Part shown: positions 7,259 to 13,983 of the stretch, piece by piece
Layout: each line of letters begins with the position of its first letter
Position numbering within the stretch: position 1 is the stretch's first letter
DNA from: Nitriliruptorales bacterium
Lineage (GTDB): Bacteria > Actinomycetota > Nitriliruptoria > Euzebyales > Egibacteraceae
Direction of reading: 5' to 3'
Length of the DNA: 19,187 nucleotides
Assembly (NCBI GenBank): GCA_007126835.1
Contig: SLAO01000001.1
Span: 1 to 19,187 of the forward strand
The notes under the pieces: generated by a model
The model's input: only the letters and a program-made list of their open reading frames with translations
Told to the model about the DNA's origin: nothing
Database searches by the model: none
Program-made: the position numbers and the translations under genes

Positions 7259-8877
7259 CGGCCGCCGAAGGTCCGCAGCGTGCTCGCTTCCCATGGTGGC
7301 CCGCCGTGGCGCTGGTCCTGGCCGCCCTCGGTGCGCTCGGGCTGCTGATCGCCGACGAGGCCGTCGGGTCGCCGCCCGCCCCGCCGGAGGAGGTCGTCGA
7401 GCTGCCACAGGTCGACCGCGGGGTCCGGTACTGTCCTGTCACGGCGGCCGAAGACGAGACCGCGACCCTGGTGCTGGCCACCGGGACACAGGCGGCTGAG
7501 GCCACCGTGGTGCGCTACGGCGCAGCCGGGCCGCAGTCCGACGAGCTGCGCGCCCTCGACCCCGGCGAGCGGGTGGAGGTGGCGCTGGACGACGACGCCC
7601 AGCGTCCGGTCTCCGTGGAGTGGCGCGGAGGACCGCTGGCGGTGAGCTGGCACGTAGAGGGTGAGCGCGACGCGGGGGGGCCCTGCCTGACCACGCCGGC
7701 GCAGGACTGGCACCTGGCGGGCATCGACACGGCGCTGGGCGCCGAGGCGCGCCTGCACCTGTTCAACCCCTTCAGCGTCGACGCGGTCGTGCGGGTGCGC
7801 TTCGGCACCCCCGAAGGCCGGGTTGACCTTGCCCGGACCGACAACGTGGTGGTTCCCGCCGGCGGGACCGAGGTGCTCGACCTCGTCGACGTCCAGCCCG
7901 AGGAGACCGAGCTCGGGGTCACCGTGGAGACCCTCGCCGGTCGGGTGGTCGCCTCGGCCGAGGTCGATCGCGCTCGCATCGACGAGGACGACGAGGGCCC
8001 GGAGGGCCGCACGGTGGTGCCGGCGGTAGACGAGCCGGCGACGACGTGGCACCTGCCCCTGGTCAACGAGGACGGCGATTCGTGGCGGTCCCACGTCGCC
8101 GTCTACAACCCCACCGACCGTGAAACCGCCGTGACGATCCACACGAGCGACCCGCTGGAGGACGCCGCCCGCGCTGAGTACTCGGTCCCGCCCGGTGGAA
8201 CCCGCCGGATCGACGTCAGCGACTACGCGGAAACCAGCGCGTTCGCCGCGCTGGTGGAGACCGTCACCGATGTCCCGGTGGTCGTGGTGGGCACCGAGAC
8301 CTTTCTCGACAGCGACCGTTCAGGGCACACGGTGCAGCAGGCCACCGCGCAGGTCTCGCCCACCTGGGTGGTGCCCGGCGGGGTGGGAGAGCGCGCCGAA
8401 CACGTCGCGGTCCACAACCCCGGGGGAGATCCGGTCGAGGTGGACATCATCGCAGGAGGCGAGCCGGTGGACGAGTGGGAGGGGCTCACGTTCGAGGCCA
8501 ACGAACGCAGGACCCTGTCCCTGGCTGACGTCGGGGATCCCGCCTGGCCGATCGTGATCGAAGCCGACGGCGACGTCAGCGTCGGTCTGGTCAGCAGCCT
8601 GGAGGACGGGGACGACCTGGGCCGGCTGCTCGGCCTGGCCTTCGGCCCCGCCGCTGGCGACCTGCCCGCCGAGCCGGTGGTGGTTCGTCGCGATCCGGCG
8701 CTGGCCACCGAGCCGGTTCGGCCTCCCGACCTGGATGACGCCGCCGACGACTTCGACGACGTGGACCTGCCGGGACTCGACGAGCCCGCCGGGCCCGCCG
8801 ACGAGGAGGCGGACGAACCCGCAGCCGAAGACGAGGGCGAGCCCGCAGAGGACGCGGAGGACGGGGACGGCGCGTAG
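7255..8877 (+). CDS. DUF5719-family membrane-anchored secreted protein
   Basis: 540 residues. One hydrophobic helix near residues 13-33 (PWWPAVALVLAALGALG) acts as signal anchor; the rest is external. The body holds repeated segments of the type LHLFNPFSVDAVVRV, VAVYNPTDRETAVTI and VAVHNPGGDPVEVDI, suggesting about three tandem beta-sandwich-like units, which agrees with what I know of DUF5719. The last 55 residues are strongly acidic (Asp/Glu/Pro/Ala). Start ATG 7255 overlaps the glycosyltransferase stop by 4 nt, implying translational coupling; this gene pair is conserved in actinobacteria beside whiB. Function is unknown; a role in the same envelope glycan pathway is inferred from coupling alone. 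Confidence 0.85.
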   Translation: MTAAEGPQRARFPWWPAVALVLAALGALGLLIADEAVGSPPAPPEEVVELPQVDRGVRYCPVTAAEDETATLVLATGTQAAEATVVRYGAAGPQSDELRALDPGERVEVALDDDAQRPVSVEWRGGPLAVSWHVEGERDAGGPCLTTPAQDWHLAGIDTALGAEARLHLFNPFSVDAVVRVRFGTPEGRVDLARTDNVVVPAGGTEVLDLVDVQPEETELGVTVETLAGRVVASAEVDRARIDEDDEGPEGRTVVPAVDEPATTWHLPLVNEDGDSWRSHVAVYNPTDRETAVTIHTSDPLEDAARAEYSVPPGGTRRIDVSDYAETSAFAALVETVTDVPVVVVGTETFLDSDRSGHTVQQATAQVSPTWVVPGGVGERAEHVAVHNPGGDPVEVDIIAGGEPVDEWEGLTFEANERRTLSLADVGDPAWPIVIEADGDVSVGLVSSLEDGDDLGRLLGLAFGPAAGDLPAEPVVVRRDPALATEPVRPPDLDDAADDFDDVDLPGLDEPAGPADEEADEPAAEDEGEPAEDAEDGDGA

Positions 8878-8880
8878 GCA

Positions 8881-8898
8881 GCGCCGGCCCACCGGCGC
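8881..8898. terminator. Hairpin in the convergent gap between DUF5719 and metallopeptidase-like genes
   Basis: Perfect inverted repeat GCGCCGG-CCCA-CCGGCGC (7-bp stem, 4-nt loop) starting 4 nt after the DUF5719 stop and ending 13 nt before the stop of the opposing gene. The position suits a bidirectional terminator, but there is no T tract, so intrinsic termination is unproven. Confidence 0.5.
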
Positions 8899-8911
8899 GA
8901 GGCTTGGAGCG

Positions 8912-9319
8912 TCAGCGCCCGTGGGCAGCGGAGCCGGGCGGGTTGCCCAGCGCGTCGGCGATCGCGTCGACGGCCGCGCTGCGGATCACGTCGACGAGGT
9001 CGAGTCGGTCGGCGGCACGCAACTCGATGGGTCGGCGGAACAACGTCAGCTGTGGTCGCTGGCCGGGCTTGGCGGTCGCGAAGGTGGCCAGAGATGCCGG
9101 AGACGGGGCCGCCGCCGGCTCGGCCAGTGGCGACGGGACATCGGCGATCGCCAGGTCCGCTGTGGCCGCAGCCTCCGCGATCGGCTGTGGCAGGTCGTCA
9201 AGCGCGTCGGTCGCGAGCTGGGCGAAGCGGCCGGCATGCATCGCGCGGAACCCTTGCGGCGGGCGGCGGGTGCGGTCGCTGTCGCACCGACCGGTTCGCC
9301 CTCGGCGGTCACGCTGCAT
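8912..9319 (-). CDS. Metallopeptidase-family (zincin-like) protein lacking HExxH
   Basis: 135 residues: a basic N-terminus (MQRDRRGRTGRCDSDR), then FAQLATDALDDLPQPIAEA (about residues 34-52), and QLTLFRRPIELRA followed by LVDVIRSAAVDAIADALG. The RRPIE segment and layout resemble the actinobacterial metallopeptidase family represented by Rv3259. Where zinc-dependent members carry HExxHH there is only DVIRSAAVD, so a metal-dependent protease activity is unlikely. ATG 9319 is preferred: a TAGGGT -10 box (9327-9332) sits 7 nt upstream, as expected for a leaderless transcript; the GTG at 9328 lies inside that box. It faces away from the DUF3499 gene, its usual neighbour. Function unknown. Confidence 0.75.
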   Translation of the reverse strand: MQRDRRGRTGRCDSDRTRRPPQGFRAMHAGRFAQLATDALDDLPQPIAEAAATADLAIADVPSPLAEPAAAPSPASLATFATAKPGQRPQLTLFRRPIELRAADRLDLVDVIRSAAVDAIADALGNPPGSAAHGR

Positions 9320-9326
9320 GACGGCC

Positions 9327-9332
9327 ACCCTA
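9327..9332 (-). promoter_or_regulatory. -10 box for leaderless metallopeptidase-like gene
   Basis: Reverse-strand TAGGGT with exactly 7 nt to ATG 9319, so transcription would begin at the A of the start codon. No ribosome binding site is present. Confidence 0.5.
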
Positions 9333-9419
9333 GCGGAGGTCTTGGCGGGGCCGGACCAGCCCCGGGCGTCCTGGGCGACCCGACGCGCGAGGTCGACCGA
9401 GAATTCCGCTCACGTCGTC

Positions 9420-9425
9420 TAGAGT
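9420..9425 (+). promoter_or_regulatory. -10 box for leaderless DUF3499 gene
   Basis: TAGAGT followed by 7 nt (TCCGATC) and ATG 9433. Same geometry as the divergent box at 9327-9332; no Shine-Dalgarno sequence precedes the ATG. Confidence 0.5.
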
Positions 9426-9432
9426 TCCGATC

Positions 9433-10047
9433 ATGTTCCGCTCATGCCAACGCAGCACCTGCCACCGCCCCGCGGCGGCGACGCTCACATTTCGCTACGA
9501 CTCCGCGGAGGTCCGGTTGGACGACCTCCAGCGCGAGGCGCACCCGCAGCGCTGGGAGCTGTGCCCCACCCACGCGGCGCGGCTGACCGTTCCCCGCGGT
9601 TGGGCGTTTTACGACGAGCGATCGCCCGAGCCGGTGGCGGCCGGTGAGTTCACCGGCGTCGCCGGGCACGGCGAGTCGCCGGGAAATTCGCGCGGCCGCG
9701 GTGTGGCAGGGGAAGGGCGCGTCGGAGAGCGCGCCCAACGCCAAGCGCGCACCGGTTCGCCGGGGCAGTCGGGGACCGGCTGTGCGAGCGGGAGTCGGTA
9801 CGCCGCCCTGCAAGCTGAGCTTCCCCGTTTGGCCGCCGAGTTCGCCCGTGGTCGGGAGTGGCCGGTGGCCGACGAGCCCGGCCTGGGCGACGACGGGACG
9901 CAGGATCGCCTTCGTCACCCCCAGTCGAGTCCTGCGGGGCAGGGCGGCCTTGACGAGCGCTCACCGGCGGCAGCCGAGCCTAGGTCTTCCCGCGACCTCA
10001 TCGGCCTCCAGCCCGGCGACATCCCCCGAGATCCGCGCTTCCCATGA
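9433..10047 (+). CDS. DUF3499-family small Cys/His protein with long variable C-terminus
   Basis: 204 residues. The first 60 are a clear DUF3499 domain: MFRSCQRSTCHRPAAATLTF, then WELCPTHAARLTVPRGW, giving likely metal ligands C5, C10, C44 and H47. The family is actinobacterial (Rv3258c in M. tuberculosis), normally beside whiB2, and has no known function. Residues 65-204 are Gly/Arg/Ser/Pro-rich with one possible helix (SRYAALQAELPRLAAEFARG, near 122-141) and have no recognisable domain. Codons in this tail look less biased than in the neighbours, so the real stop is as read but the tail may be poorly conserved. Start ATG 9433 fits a leaderless promoter. Confidence 0.8.
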   Translation: MFRSCQRSTCHRPAAATLTFRYDSAEVRLDDLQREAHPQRWELCPTHAARLTVPRGWAFYDERSPEPVAAGEFTGVAGHGESPGNSRGRGVAGEGRVGERAQRQARTGSPGQSGTGCASGSRYAALQAELPRLAAEFARGREWPVADEPGLGDDGTQDRLRHPQSSPAGQGGLDERSPAAAEPRSSRDLIGLQPGDIPRDPRFP

Positions 10048-10070
10048 CCGCACCAGCAGCGTCTCAACCC

Positions 10071-10100
10071 TTGATGCGAACAGATGTGATTTCTTATGTA
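10071..10100 (+). promoter_or_regulatory. Candidate sigma-70 promoter for the DUF6788-like gene
   Basis: TTGATG (10071-10076), 18-nt spacer and TATGTA (10095-10100), in a locally AT-rich patch 27 nt before the next start codon. This is one of the best-looking promoters in the window. Confidence 0.5.
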
Positions 10101-10126
10101 GCCATCTTCGGTCTCGGGGAGGATTC

Positions 10127-10444
10127 ATGAGCTTGCCGAGGGATCTGGTGCGCGAGATCCGCCGTCTCGACGAACCACAGCTGCGCCGGCTGCTGATCCT
10201 GGCGCGCGGCCTGCTCCTCGAGTCGGAGGGGCCGGTGGTCGAGCTGGACGACGTGCCCGGGTTCCCGACGGTGACCTATCGTCAGCAGATCGTGCGCTGT
10301 GGCCGTGGGTGTGACAGCTGCCCGCACGGGCCGTACTGGTATGCCTACTGGCGAGAGGGCAGTCGCCAGCGCTCCCAGTACATCGGTGCGGAGTTGCCCG
10401 GCGAGGTCAGACGCCGGCTCGACGCCGGAGCGGGCGGAGAGTAG
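10127..10444 (+). CDS. Small DUF6788-like protein with CGxxCxxCxHGPYWY motif
   Basis: 105 residues. An N-terminal helical part (RDLVREIRRLDEPQLRRLLILARGLL) is followed by YRQQIVRCGRGCDSCPHGPYWYAYWR with C58, C62, C65 and H67 as likely zinc ligands, then RQRSQYIGAELP. This resembles the DUF6788 pattern (Cys cluster, HGPYWY, then a basic RSxYIG segment) seen in small proteins often near mobile or phage-related genes. ATG 10127 has GGGGAGG about 5 nt upstream. No function is known; a nucleic-acid-binding zinc knuckle is a reasonable guess. Confidence 0.75.
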   Translation: MSLPRDLVREIRRLDEPQLRRLLILARGLLLESEGPVVELDDVPGFPTVTYRQQIVRCGRGCDSCPHGPYWYAYWREGSRQRSQYIGAELPGEVRRRLDAGAGGE

Positions 10445-10663
10445 CGGCGCACCCGGCCAGGGCTAGTCCGATCAGACCACGGTCGCTCCTCACAACGGGT
10501 CCGGGGCCCGGTGGGGGAACCCTTTCGGCTGGAAGCTCGCACATTCTTCCCGGTTGGCCATCGGGCTGGCGGCTGCTCATGCCGATACTCATGAAAACGA
10601 CGACCGGAAGAGGCCGCCGGAGCGCGGTGTGCTCTTCCCACCCTGGATCATGAAGGAGGGGCG

Positions 10664-10837
10664 ATGTCCCCCTGCCCTCGATGTGCTTCTTCCGACTCGC
10701 TGGCGGTCACGCTGGAGCCGGCCGGCCGGCCGATGCGGCTGCAGGTCTGCCGGGAGTGTGAACACCGCTGGTGGACGCACGCAGTCCCGGGTGACATCGT
10801 GCTCGACGACGTGCTCACCGCCGTTGCCGCGACCTGA
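10664..10837 (+). CDS. 57-residue zinc-ribbon protein
   Basis: MSPCPRCASSDSLAV opens the protein, and a second knuckle CRECEHRWW follows, giving C4, C7, C29 and C32 as a classic zinc ribbon. It then has a short acidic-hydrophobic tail (GDIVLDDVLTAVAAT). AAGGAGG (10653-10659) lies 4 nt before ATG 10664, a strong ribosome site that makes this short gene credible. The 219 bp upstream (10445-10663) contain no evident gene or clear promoter. Possible roles are DNA/RNA binding or a metal-sensing adaptor; not recognised as a named family. Confidence 0.72.
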   Translation: MSPCPRCASSDSLAVTLEPAGRPMRLQVCRECEHRWWTHAVPGDIVLDDVLTAVAAT

Positions 10838-10879
10838 GATGCGGCAGCGCCGGGTGCGGTGATGGGGCATGGTGTACCC

Positions 10880-11584
10880 ATGAACAGCTCGTCCCCAGAC
10901 GCAGCGGGGTCCGGGGAGCCCCAGCCCCGCCACGGGGAGCCTCAGCCGCGCCAGTCGTGGTCGTCCCCGAGTTCCGCCTCCCACGCCGCGAATGCCGAGC
11001 CGGCCAGCGTCCCACCGGCGCCCCGCCGGGGTCCGGTGGAACCGCACCGAGGCGGGTTCCGGCGGTGGGGCCTGGGAGTGGCGCTGGCCGTCGCGATCCT
11101 CGGGGCGGCCGGCGCCGGGGCATGGGCCGCCGACACCTACCGCACCGGCAGCCAGTGGCAGGAACGAGCGATCGCGGAGACCCAGCGTGCCGACGCCGCT
11201 GAGGCGCGGGTCGCCGAGCTCCTGTCGGAACGGGATGATCTCGCCGACCGGCTGGAGCGCAGCGAGGCCGACGTCGCCGACCTCGAGGGCCGTCTCGCCG
11301 AGCTCGCCGGCGAGAAGGCCGGCGCGGAGGACACCGCAGCGCTGGCCGCGGAGGTCGCCGAGGACCTCGCCGGCCTGTCCCAGCGCGGCGCGGAGGTCGG
11401 GGCCGCCCTGCGGGCGTGCGTGGCCGACACGGTGGCGTTGACCAACGACGTGCTGGCCGCCGCGCCCGGCGCCCTCGATCCCGTGGCCACCAACGCCCGG
11501 ATCGACGAGATCAACAGCGGCTGCGCCGCCGCCGAGGACGACTACGCCCGCCTGCTCGAGGACCTCGATGCCGTCGGCCGGTAA
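10880..11584 (+). CDS. Single-pass membrane protein with coiled-coil extracytoplasmic domain
   Basis: 234 residues: a disordered Pro/Ser/Gln-rich cytosolic N-terminus containing a short repeat (EPQPRHG, EPQPRQ), one membrane helix at about residues 64-84 (GLGVALAVAILGAAGAGAW), then heptad-rich sequence at about 92-145 (RADAAEARVAELLSERDDLADRL and continuing) predicted to be a coiled coil, and a helical C-terminus with C180 and C215 that could form a disulfide outside the cell. No family recognised. ATG 10880 has no ribosome site, but CATGGT 6 nt upstream could be a -10 for leaderless expression; ATG 10862 is an alternative. It overlaps the protease gene by 17 nt and so probably acts with it, for example as anchor, adaptor or substrate. 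Confidence 0.7.
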   Translation: MNSSSPDAAGSGEPQPRHGEPQPRQSWSSPSSASHAANAEPASVPPAPRRGPVEPHRGGFRRWGLGVALAVAILGAAGAGAWAADTYRTGSQWQERAIAETQRADAAEARVAELLSERDDLADRLERSEADVADLEGRLAELAGEKAGAEDTAALAAEVAEDLAGLSQRGAEVGAALRACVADTVALTNDVLAAAPGALDPVATNARIDEINSGCAAAEDDYARLLEDLDAVGR

Positions 11585-12344
11585 GGCCCACGCGATGCAC
11601 CCGGTCGGTCTGCTGGCCGTGCTCGTAGCCTTCACCCTGCTCGCTGGGGCCTGCCTGGAGGCGCCACCAGACGAGCGTCCGGTGCGTGGCGAGCCCTCCG
11701 ATACCACCACGAGCGAGACAGAGCCCTTTGATGCGGCCACGATCGAGGCGCAGCCGCTGCGGGCCGAGGGCGTGGAGCGCTTCGCCCGGGAGGTCACCCT
11801 GCGGGTGCGCAACCTCGGGTGCGGACGGGTGGTGACGGGCTCGGCCGTGGCGATCGACGGCGACCTGCTGGTCACCAACCGGCACGTCGTGGAAGGCGCC
11901 GACGCCCTGGAGGTCACCACCTGGGACGGGACGACGATGACCGTGGCGGTGGCCCGCGCGGCGACCACCCACGACATCGCAGTTGCCGAGGTCGGCGGGG
12001 AGCTGCCCAACGTCGCGCCGGTGGCGGCGGCCGACCCTGAGCCCGGCGACCGGGTTCTCGTGGCGGGCTACCCCGGCGGTGGGGGACTGTCGTTGGAGGA
12101 GGGGCGCATGGTGGCGCGAACCAGCGACCGCCTCTTCGGCGCTGACGCCGGGGCGCTGGCGCTCGACGTCGAGGTCGCCCCTGGCAGCTCGGGGGGTCCG
12201 GTGCTCGACCGCGACGGTCAGCTCGTCGGGGTGATCTACGCTTTGGCCGTCGAGGGCGGTCGCGGGTTCGCTGTGCCCGTGACGGCGCTGCAGGACGCGC
12301 TCGAGGCTGGCGACGCGCTCGTCGACGTTCCCGAGTGCAGGTAG
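11568..12344 (+). CDS. Exported trypsin-like serine protease
   Basis: 258 residues. N-terminal signal or anchor helix (HPVGLLAVLVAFTLLAGAC, residues 11-29) with a poor lipobox, a low-complexity linker to about residue 65, then a chymotrypsin-fold protease: LLVTNRHVVEGAD (His106), ATTHDIAVAEV (Asp136) and VAPGSSGGPVLDRDG (Ser208). All three catalytic residues are present, so activity is expected. C85 and C257 might form a disulfide. There is no PDZ domain, unlike HtrA; it is closer in layout to short MarP-like or S1-family envelope proteases. ATG 11568 is preceded by GAGGA 5 nt upstream inside the previous gene; ATG 11595 is an alternative. The 17-nt overlap implies co-translation with the coiled-coil protein. 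Confidence 0.88.
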   Translation: MPSAGKAHAMHPVGLLAVLVAFTLLAGACLEAPPDERPVRGEPSDTTTSETEPFDAATIEAQPLRAEGVERFAREVTLRVRNLGCGRVVTGSAVAIDGDLLVTNRHVVEGADALEVTTWDGTTMTVAVARAATTHDIAVAEVGGELPNVAPVAAADPEPGDRVLVAGYPGGGGLSLEEGRMVARTSDRLFGADAGALALDVEVAPGSSGGPVLDRDGQLVGVIYALAVEGGRGFAVPVTALQDALEAGDALVDVPECR

Positions 12345-12374
12345 GCAAACGGCCGCGGGACTCCGCGTCGCCGA

Positions 12375-12422
12375 GGGAGGGTGGGGCAGCGACCTCACGG
12401 GAGGGTGGGGCAGCGACCTCGC
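12375..12422 (+). repeat. Two-copy 24-bp G-rich tandem repeat
   Basis: The 22-nt core at 12375-12396 is repeated exactly at 12399-12420 (period 24; the last two bases of each unit are AC and GC). Each copy starts GGGAGGGTGGGG, giving six G-runs in all, so the plus strand could form a G-quadruplex. It sits between the protease stop and a TAGGAT box before the phosphomannomutase gene. Confidence 0.85.
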
Positions 12423-12425
12423 GAC

Positions 12426-12453
12426 TAGGATCGCCGGGCAACCGACAAGGAGG
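12426..12453 (+). promoter_or_regulatory. Candidate -10 box and ribosome site of the phosphomannomutase operon
   Basis: TAGGAT (12426-12431) directly follows the tandem repeat, and AAGGAGG (12447-12453) stands 4 nt before ATG 12458. No canonical -35 is seen at 17 nt, where the G-rich repeat lies. The ribosome site is strong; the promoter is tentative. Confidence 0.45.
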
Positions 12454-12457
12454 CCAG

Positions 12458-13807
12458 ATGCACGACCTCGCGCCGATCGTCAAGGCCTACGACGTGCGCG
12501 GCGTGGTGCCCGACGAGCTCGACGAGGAGGTCGCCCACTCGATCGGCCGCGCGGCCGCCGTCGAACTGCGCGGCGAGGCCATGGTCGTCGGTCGGGACAT
12601 GCGACCCAGCTCGCCGGCGCTCGCGGCGGCGTTCATGGCGGGCGTGCGCATGCAGGGGGTGCACACCATCGACCTCGGGCTGACGTCCACCGATCTCGTG
12701 TACTACGCGTCTGGGCGGTTCGGGCTCCCCGGGGCGATGTTCACCGCCAGTCACAATCCCGGCCAGTACAACGGGATCAAGCTCTGCCGGGCCTACGCCG
12801 AACCGGTCTCGATCGAGACCGGCCTTGCAGAGATCCGCGACCGGGCGCGAAGCGGCGACCTGCCCGTGGCCGACAGCAGCGGCGGCAACCGCGCGGTGGA
12901 CCTGCTCGCGGAGTTCGCCGATCACGTCCGCGGGTTCGTCGCCGTGGATCGGCTGCGGTCCCTGCGGGTCGCGGTCGACGCGGGAAACGGGATGGCGGCT
13001 CACGTGGTCCCCGCAGTGTTCGAGAGGCTGCCGTTCGTGCTCGTGCCCCAGTGCTTCGAGCTCGACGGGACCTTCCCCAACCACCCCGCCGACCCGCTCG
13101 ACCCGGCCAACCTCGTCGACCTCCAAGAGGCTGTGGTCGCCGAGCGATGCGACGTGGGGCTGGCGTTCGACGGCGACGCCGACCGGGTGTTCGTCATCGA
13201 CGAGCGCGGCCGTGCGGTCAGCCCGTCGATCGTGACCGCGATCGTGGCCGCCAAGCTGCTGGCCCACCATCCCGGCGAAACGGTGCTGTACAACTGCATC
13301 TGCTCCCGGGTGGTGCCTGAGACCATCGCCGAGGCCGGTGGGCGGGCGATCCGCACCCGGACGGGGCACTCGTACGTCAAGGCCGCCATGGCCGACAGCG
13401 ACGCGATCTTCGCCGGGGAGCACTCCGGGCACTACTACTTCCGGGACAACTACCGCGCCGACTCGGGGTTGATCGCCACCGTGGTGTTGCTCGAGGCGCT
13501 GTCGGCGACGGACGGGCCGATGTCGGCGCTGGCGGCGCCCTACGACCGCTACGTGGCCTCCGGCGAGCTCAACCACCGGGTGCGAGACCCCGCAGCGGCG
13601 ACCGAGCGGGTGCTGGCGGCGTTCGCTGGGGAAGGCGAGATCGACCGCATCGACGGGCTGACCATCGACGGCGGAGACTGGTGGTTCAACGTCCGCAGCT
13701 CCAACACGGAGCCGCTGTTGCGGCTCAACGTCGAAGCGAGCGACGCTGACACCATGCACCGTATCCGCACGCGCGTCGTCGATGAGATCCAACCGGAGGG
13801 ACGCTGA
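12458..13807 (+). CDS. manB: Phosphomannomutase/phosphoglucomutase
   Basis: 449 residues, typical length for the alpha-D-phosphohexomutase family. It interconverts mannose-6-P and mannose-1-P (often glucose phosphates as well), feeding GDP-mannose synthesis. Visible: N-terminal DVRGVVPDEL, active-site phosphoserine in MFTASHNPGQYNGIK (Ser98), metal loop FDGDADRVF (238-243), sugar-recognition GEHSGHYYFRD (320-330) and C-terminal phosphate-binding RSSNTEPLLRLNVEA. ATG 12458 follows AAGGAGG; longer readings would translate the upstream tandem repeat and are rejected. Its TGA overlaps the Trm112 start. The match with mycobacterial pmmA (Rv3257c) order supports mannose metabolism. Confidence 0.95.
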   Translation: MHDLAPIVKAYDVRGVVPDELDEEVAHSIGRAAAVELRGEAMVVGRDMRPSSPALAAAFMAGVRMQGVHTIDLGLTSTDLVYYASGRFGLPGAMFTASHNPGQYNGIKLCRAYAEPVSIETGLAEIRDRARSGDLPVADSSGGNRAVDLLAEFADHVRGFVAVDRLRSLRVAVDAGNGMAAHVVPAVFERLPFVLVPQCFELDGTFPNHPADPLDPANLVDLQEAVVAERCDVGLAFDGDADRVFVIDERGRAVSPSIVTAIVAAKLLAHHPGETVLYNCICSRVVPETIAEAGGRAIRTRTGHSYVKAAMADSDAIFAGEHSGHYYFRDNYRADSGLIATVVLLEALSATDGPMSALAAPYDRYVASGELNHRVRDPAAATERVLAAFAGEGEIDRIDGLTIDGGDWWFNVRSSNTEPLLRLNVEASDADTMHRIRTRVVDEIQPEGR

Positions 13808-13983
13808 TGCCCCCTGTCGACCCTGAGTTGATCAAGCTGCTGGTGTGCCCCGACTGCAAAGGGGCCATCGAGTACAAAGACCGCCGCAACCTGATCATCT
13901 GCACCGCCTGCGGGCTGCGCTACCCCGTGCGCGACGGCATCCCGATCATGCTCGTCGACGAGGCCACCCGCCCGGACGGCTGA
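13807..13983 (+). CDS. Trm112-family small zinc-ribbon protein
   Basis: 58 residues: LIKLLVCPDCKGAIEY, then LIICTACGLRYPVRDGIPIML, with zinc-ligand pairs C14/C17 and C32/C35. YPVRDGIPIML is the standard bacterial Trm112/YcaR ending. Eukaryotic Trm112 activates methyltransferases; the bacterial proteins are mostly uncharacterised. Both junctions are TGATG (13805-13809 and 13981-13985), so it is translationally coupled to the mutase upstream and the SIS protein downstream. Confidence 0.9.
   Translation: MPPVDPELIKLLVCPDCKGAIEYKDRRNLIICTACGLRYPVRDGIPIMLVDEATRPDG

Noticed and set aside
9644..10126. Upstream extension of the DUF6788-like protein
   Set aside because: It overlaps the DUF3499 gene and the promoter at 10071-10100; ATG 10127 has its own ribosome site.
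12335..12457. 41-residue N-terminal extension of the phosphomannomutase
   Set aside because: It translates the tandem repeat and the -10 region; ATG 12458 has an ideal ribosome site and matches family N-termini.
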